DNA from: Prevotellaceae bacterium
GTDB taxonomy: Bacteria > Bacteroidota > Bacteroidia > Bacteroidales > Bacteroidaceae
Assembly (NCBI GenBank): GCA_030523505.1
Contig: JAUNIK010000110.1
Span: forward strand, 1-8,217
DNA length: 8,217 bases
Reading direction: 5' to 3'
The notes under the pieces were generated by a model. It did not search any database. It saw only the letters and a program-made list of their open reading frames with translations, and had not been told where the DNA came from. Of this stretch, positions 7,341-8,217 are shown in pieces; position 1 is the stretch's first letter, and the number at the start of each line of letters is the position of its first letter. A program made the translations under genes and the position numbers.

Positions 7341-7384
7341 AATTAGAGAGACGTAGCTGCGAAAGCGACGTCTCTCTAATTTTT
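7341..7384 (+). terminator. Strong intrinsic terminator after the nuclease gene
   Basis: A perfect 14-base-pair stem joins 7341-7354 (AATTAGAGAGACGT) with 7368-7381 (ACGTCTCTCTAATT). The 13-base interior folds further: GC-GAAA-GC (7359-7366) is a small stem capped by a GNRA-type GAAA loop. The right arm runs into five Ts (7380-7384). It starts 20 bases after the nuclease stop and very likely ends the GH78-nuclease transcript. Confidence 0.85.
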
Positions 7385-7396
7385 GGGAAACAACCA

Positions 7397-7446
7397 TCCC
7401 TCCCGCTGAGTGAAGGGCAGGGGAGGGGCTTCTTTTTCTTTTTTTT
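7397..7446 (+). terminator. Second G/C-rich terminator-like hairpin
   Basis: CCCTCCC (7398-7404) pairs with GGGAGGG (7421-7427). Inside it CTG (7406-7408) pairs with CAG (7418-7420) across a bulged G7405, leaving a 9-base loop. T7397 can wobble with G7428. The hairpin is followed by a pyrimidine run of 17 bases with 15 Ts (7430-7446). Together this has the shape of an intrinsic terminator, placed 13 bases after the first one. It may be a backup terminator or a decayed dispersed intergenic repeat. Confidence 0.55.
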
Positions 7447-7454
7447 GTTCTCTG

Positions 7455-7489
7455 TTTGTCCGGCGTTACCTTTTTCTGTCCTATCTTTG
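7455..7489 (+). promoter_or_regulatory. Bacteroidota-type promoter of the 7518 gene
   Basis: TATCTTTG (7482-7489) matches the TAnnTTTG -7 box exactly and is identical to the box in front of the 151-1467 gene. TTTG at 7455-7458 is the nearest -33 candidate, 23 bases upstream of the -7 box and so at the long end of tolerated spacing. Transcription would start near 7496, leaving an A-rich leader of about 22 bases before the ATG at 7518. It lies directly behind the tandem terminators, so the downstream gene is an independent unit. Confidence 0.65.
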
Positions 7490-7517
7490 TAGCGAACGAT
7501 TGAAAAAGATAAAAGAT

Positions 7518-8217
7518 ATGACAACAAAACGCACAAACACCACCGACGCAGAGAGTACAATGGTAATCACATCAATTACTGAGACACCAGCACCTCGTAG
7601 AAGAACCCGCAAGAAGGACGAGCCAAAGACTCCGAAGTGGACCATCGTGTCAGCACTCGACAATATCCTTGTCAAGGCAGTGAAATGTAACCTCACAGAC
7701 TCGTTCTGGAAGTCTGTCGATGAACCATTGGAGTACCTCAAGGCAGAACTCGAACTCACTCCAATGCAGATCCTTGTGTTGGCAATGCTCATCGATGCAG
7801 GTCAGTCACTCAACTGGAAGAATTTCGCCAACTACCTCGGTTGTTCACGCCTTAAGGTAATGGTACACAGCGAGGATATCCTGCAGCTCGTAGAAAAGCG
7901 CTGGGTATGGTCGCGCCACGTCAACGACAGCAATGAGTTGGAGTTCGCACTCGAGCATGGAGTGGTGGATGCCCTTAGCAAGAACAAGAAGTATGTGCCA
8001 GAACCTATCGAGAACCTCACCGAGAAACAGTTCTATAGCCGTCTGAACCGTCATATCCGCTACGCCTGCCACGACTACAAGCACAATTTCAATGATGAGG
8101 TGGAGCTCATCATGCGCCTCTGCAATGCCAATCCTGATTTGGAGGTTGTGAAGATAATGAACAATATTGTTGGTGATGAGTACGACAAGATGATATGGTT
8201 GATGATTGTCGATGACT
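7518..8217 (+). CDS. N-terminal part of a probable AAA-family ATPase (cut by window end)
   Basis: The frame stays open from the ATG at 7518 to the window end, giving 233 residues with no stop. There is no signal peptide, so the protein is cytoplasmic. Residues 1-40 are polar and disordered-looking with a basic cluster (RRRTRKK, 27-33). Residues 62-160 look like a helical, winged-helix-like domain containing DSFWKSVDEPLEYLKAELEL, then LTPMQILVLAMLID, NWKNFANYLGCSRLKVM and EKRWVWSR, and then a VVDALSKNKKYVPEPIENLT segment. From memory this layout resembles the N-terminal domain of large Bacteroidales AAA-family ATPases, but no Walker A or B motif lies within the visible part, so the ATPase call is inference. 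The start is chosen because the promoter and A-rich leader fit 7518. A second in-frame ATG at 7560 is less likely. Nothing ties the gene to the secreted enzymes upstream. Confidence 0.5.
   Translation, partial: MTTKRTNTTDAESTMVITSITETPAPRRRTRKKDEPKTPKWTIVSALDNILVKAVKCNLTDSFWKSVDEPLEYLKAELELTPMQILVLAMLIDAGQSLNWKNFANYLGCSRLKVMVHSEDILQLVEKRWVWSRHVNDSNELEFALEHGVVDALSKNKKYVPEPIENLTEKQFYSRLNRHIRYACHDYKHNFNDEVELIMRLCNANPDLEVVKIMNNIVGDEYDKMIWLMIVDD

Noticed and set aside
7415..7428. Possible G-quadruplex in the G-rich stretch
   Set aside because: Only three adjacent G-runs are present. The C-rich partner makes an ordinary hairpin more likely.

Overview
The window looks like chromosomal DNA from a member of the Bacteroidales, most like Prevotella or Bacteroides. 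Three things point there: TAnnTTTG-type -7 promoter boxes, A/T-rich leaders without a Shine-Dalgarno motif, and a run of signal-peptide enzymes typical of glycan-degrading Bacteroidota. All confidently called genes are on the + strand. I see no tRNA, rRNA, CRISPR array, transposase, integrase or phage gene.

Layout. Bases 1-80 hold the edge of a neighbouring gene that cannot be assigned to a strand. A good promoter (92-122) drives a secreted, helical protein of unknown function (151-1467). After a 34-base gap comes a secreted GH106-like glycoside hydrolase (1502-3664), probably on the same transcript. A 175-base gap follows, with several small inverted repeats and a -7 box. Next come a secreted GH78 alpha-L-rhamnosidase (3840-6407) and, 47 bases later, a secreted S1/P1-family zinc nuclease (6455-7321). 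Two terminator-like hairpins in a row (7341-7446) close this block. A separate promoter (about 7455-7489) then starts a cytoplasmic protein cut by the window end (7518 to beyond 8217), which resembles the N-terminal region of a Bacteroidales AAA-family ATPase.

How the genes may work together. GH106 and GH78 are the two classical alpha-L-rhamnosidase families and are both inverting. Here both sit side by side with Sec signal peptides, so the likely theme is release of L-rhamnose in the periplasm from a rhamnose-bearing glycan such as pectic rhamnogalacturonan, arabinogalactan-type side chains or plant glycosides. No SusC/SusD pair, hybrid two-component regulator or rhamnose catabolic gene is visible, so this is either the edge of a polysaccharide utilization locus or an orphan enzyme cluster. 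The nuclease would scavenge nucleotides or phosphate from nucleic acids in the same compartment, and its link to rhamnose is only positional. I found no convincing new multi-gene system. The most open items are the secreted protein of unknown function, the short GH106-like enzyme, and the palindrome at the predicted transcription start of the GH78 gene.
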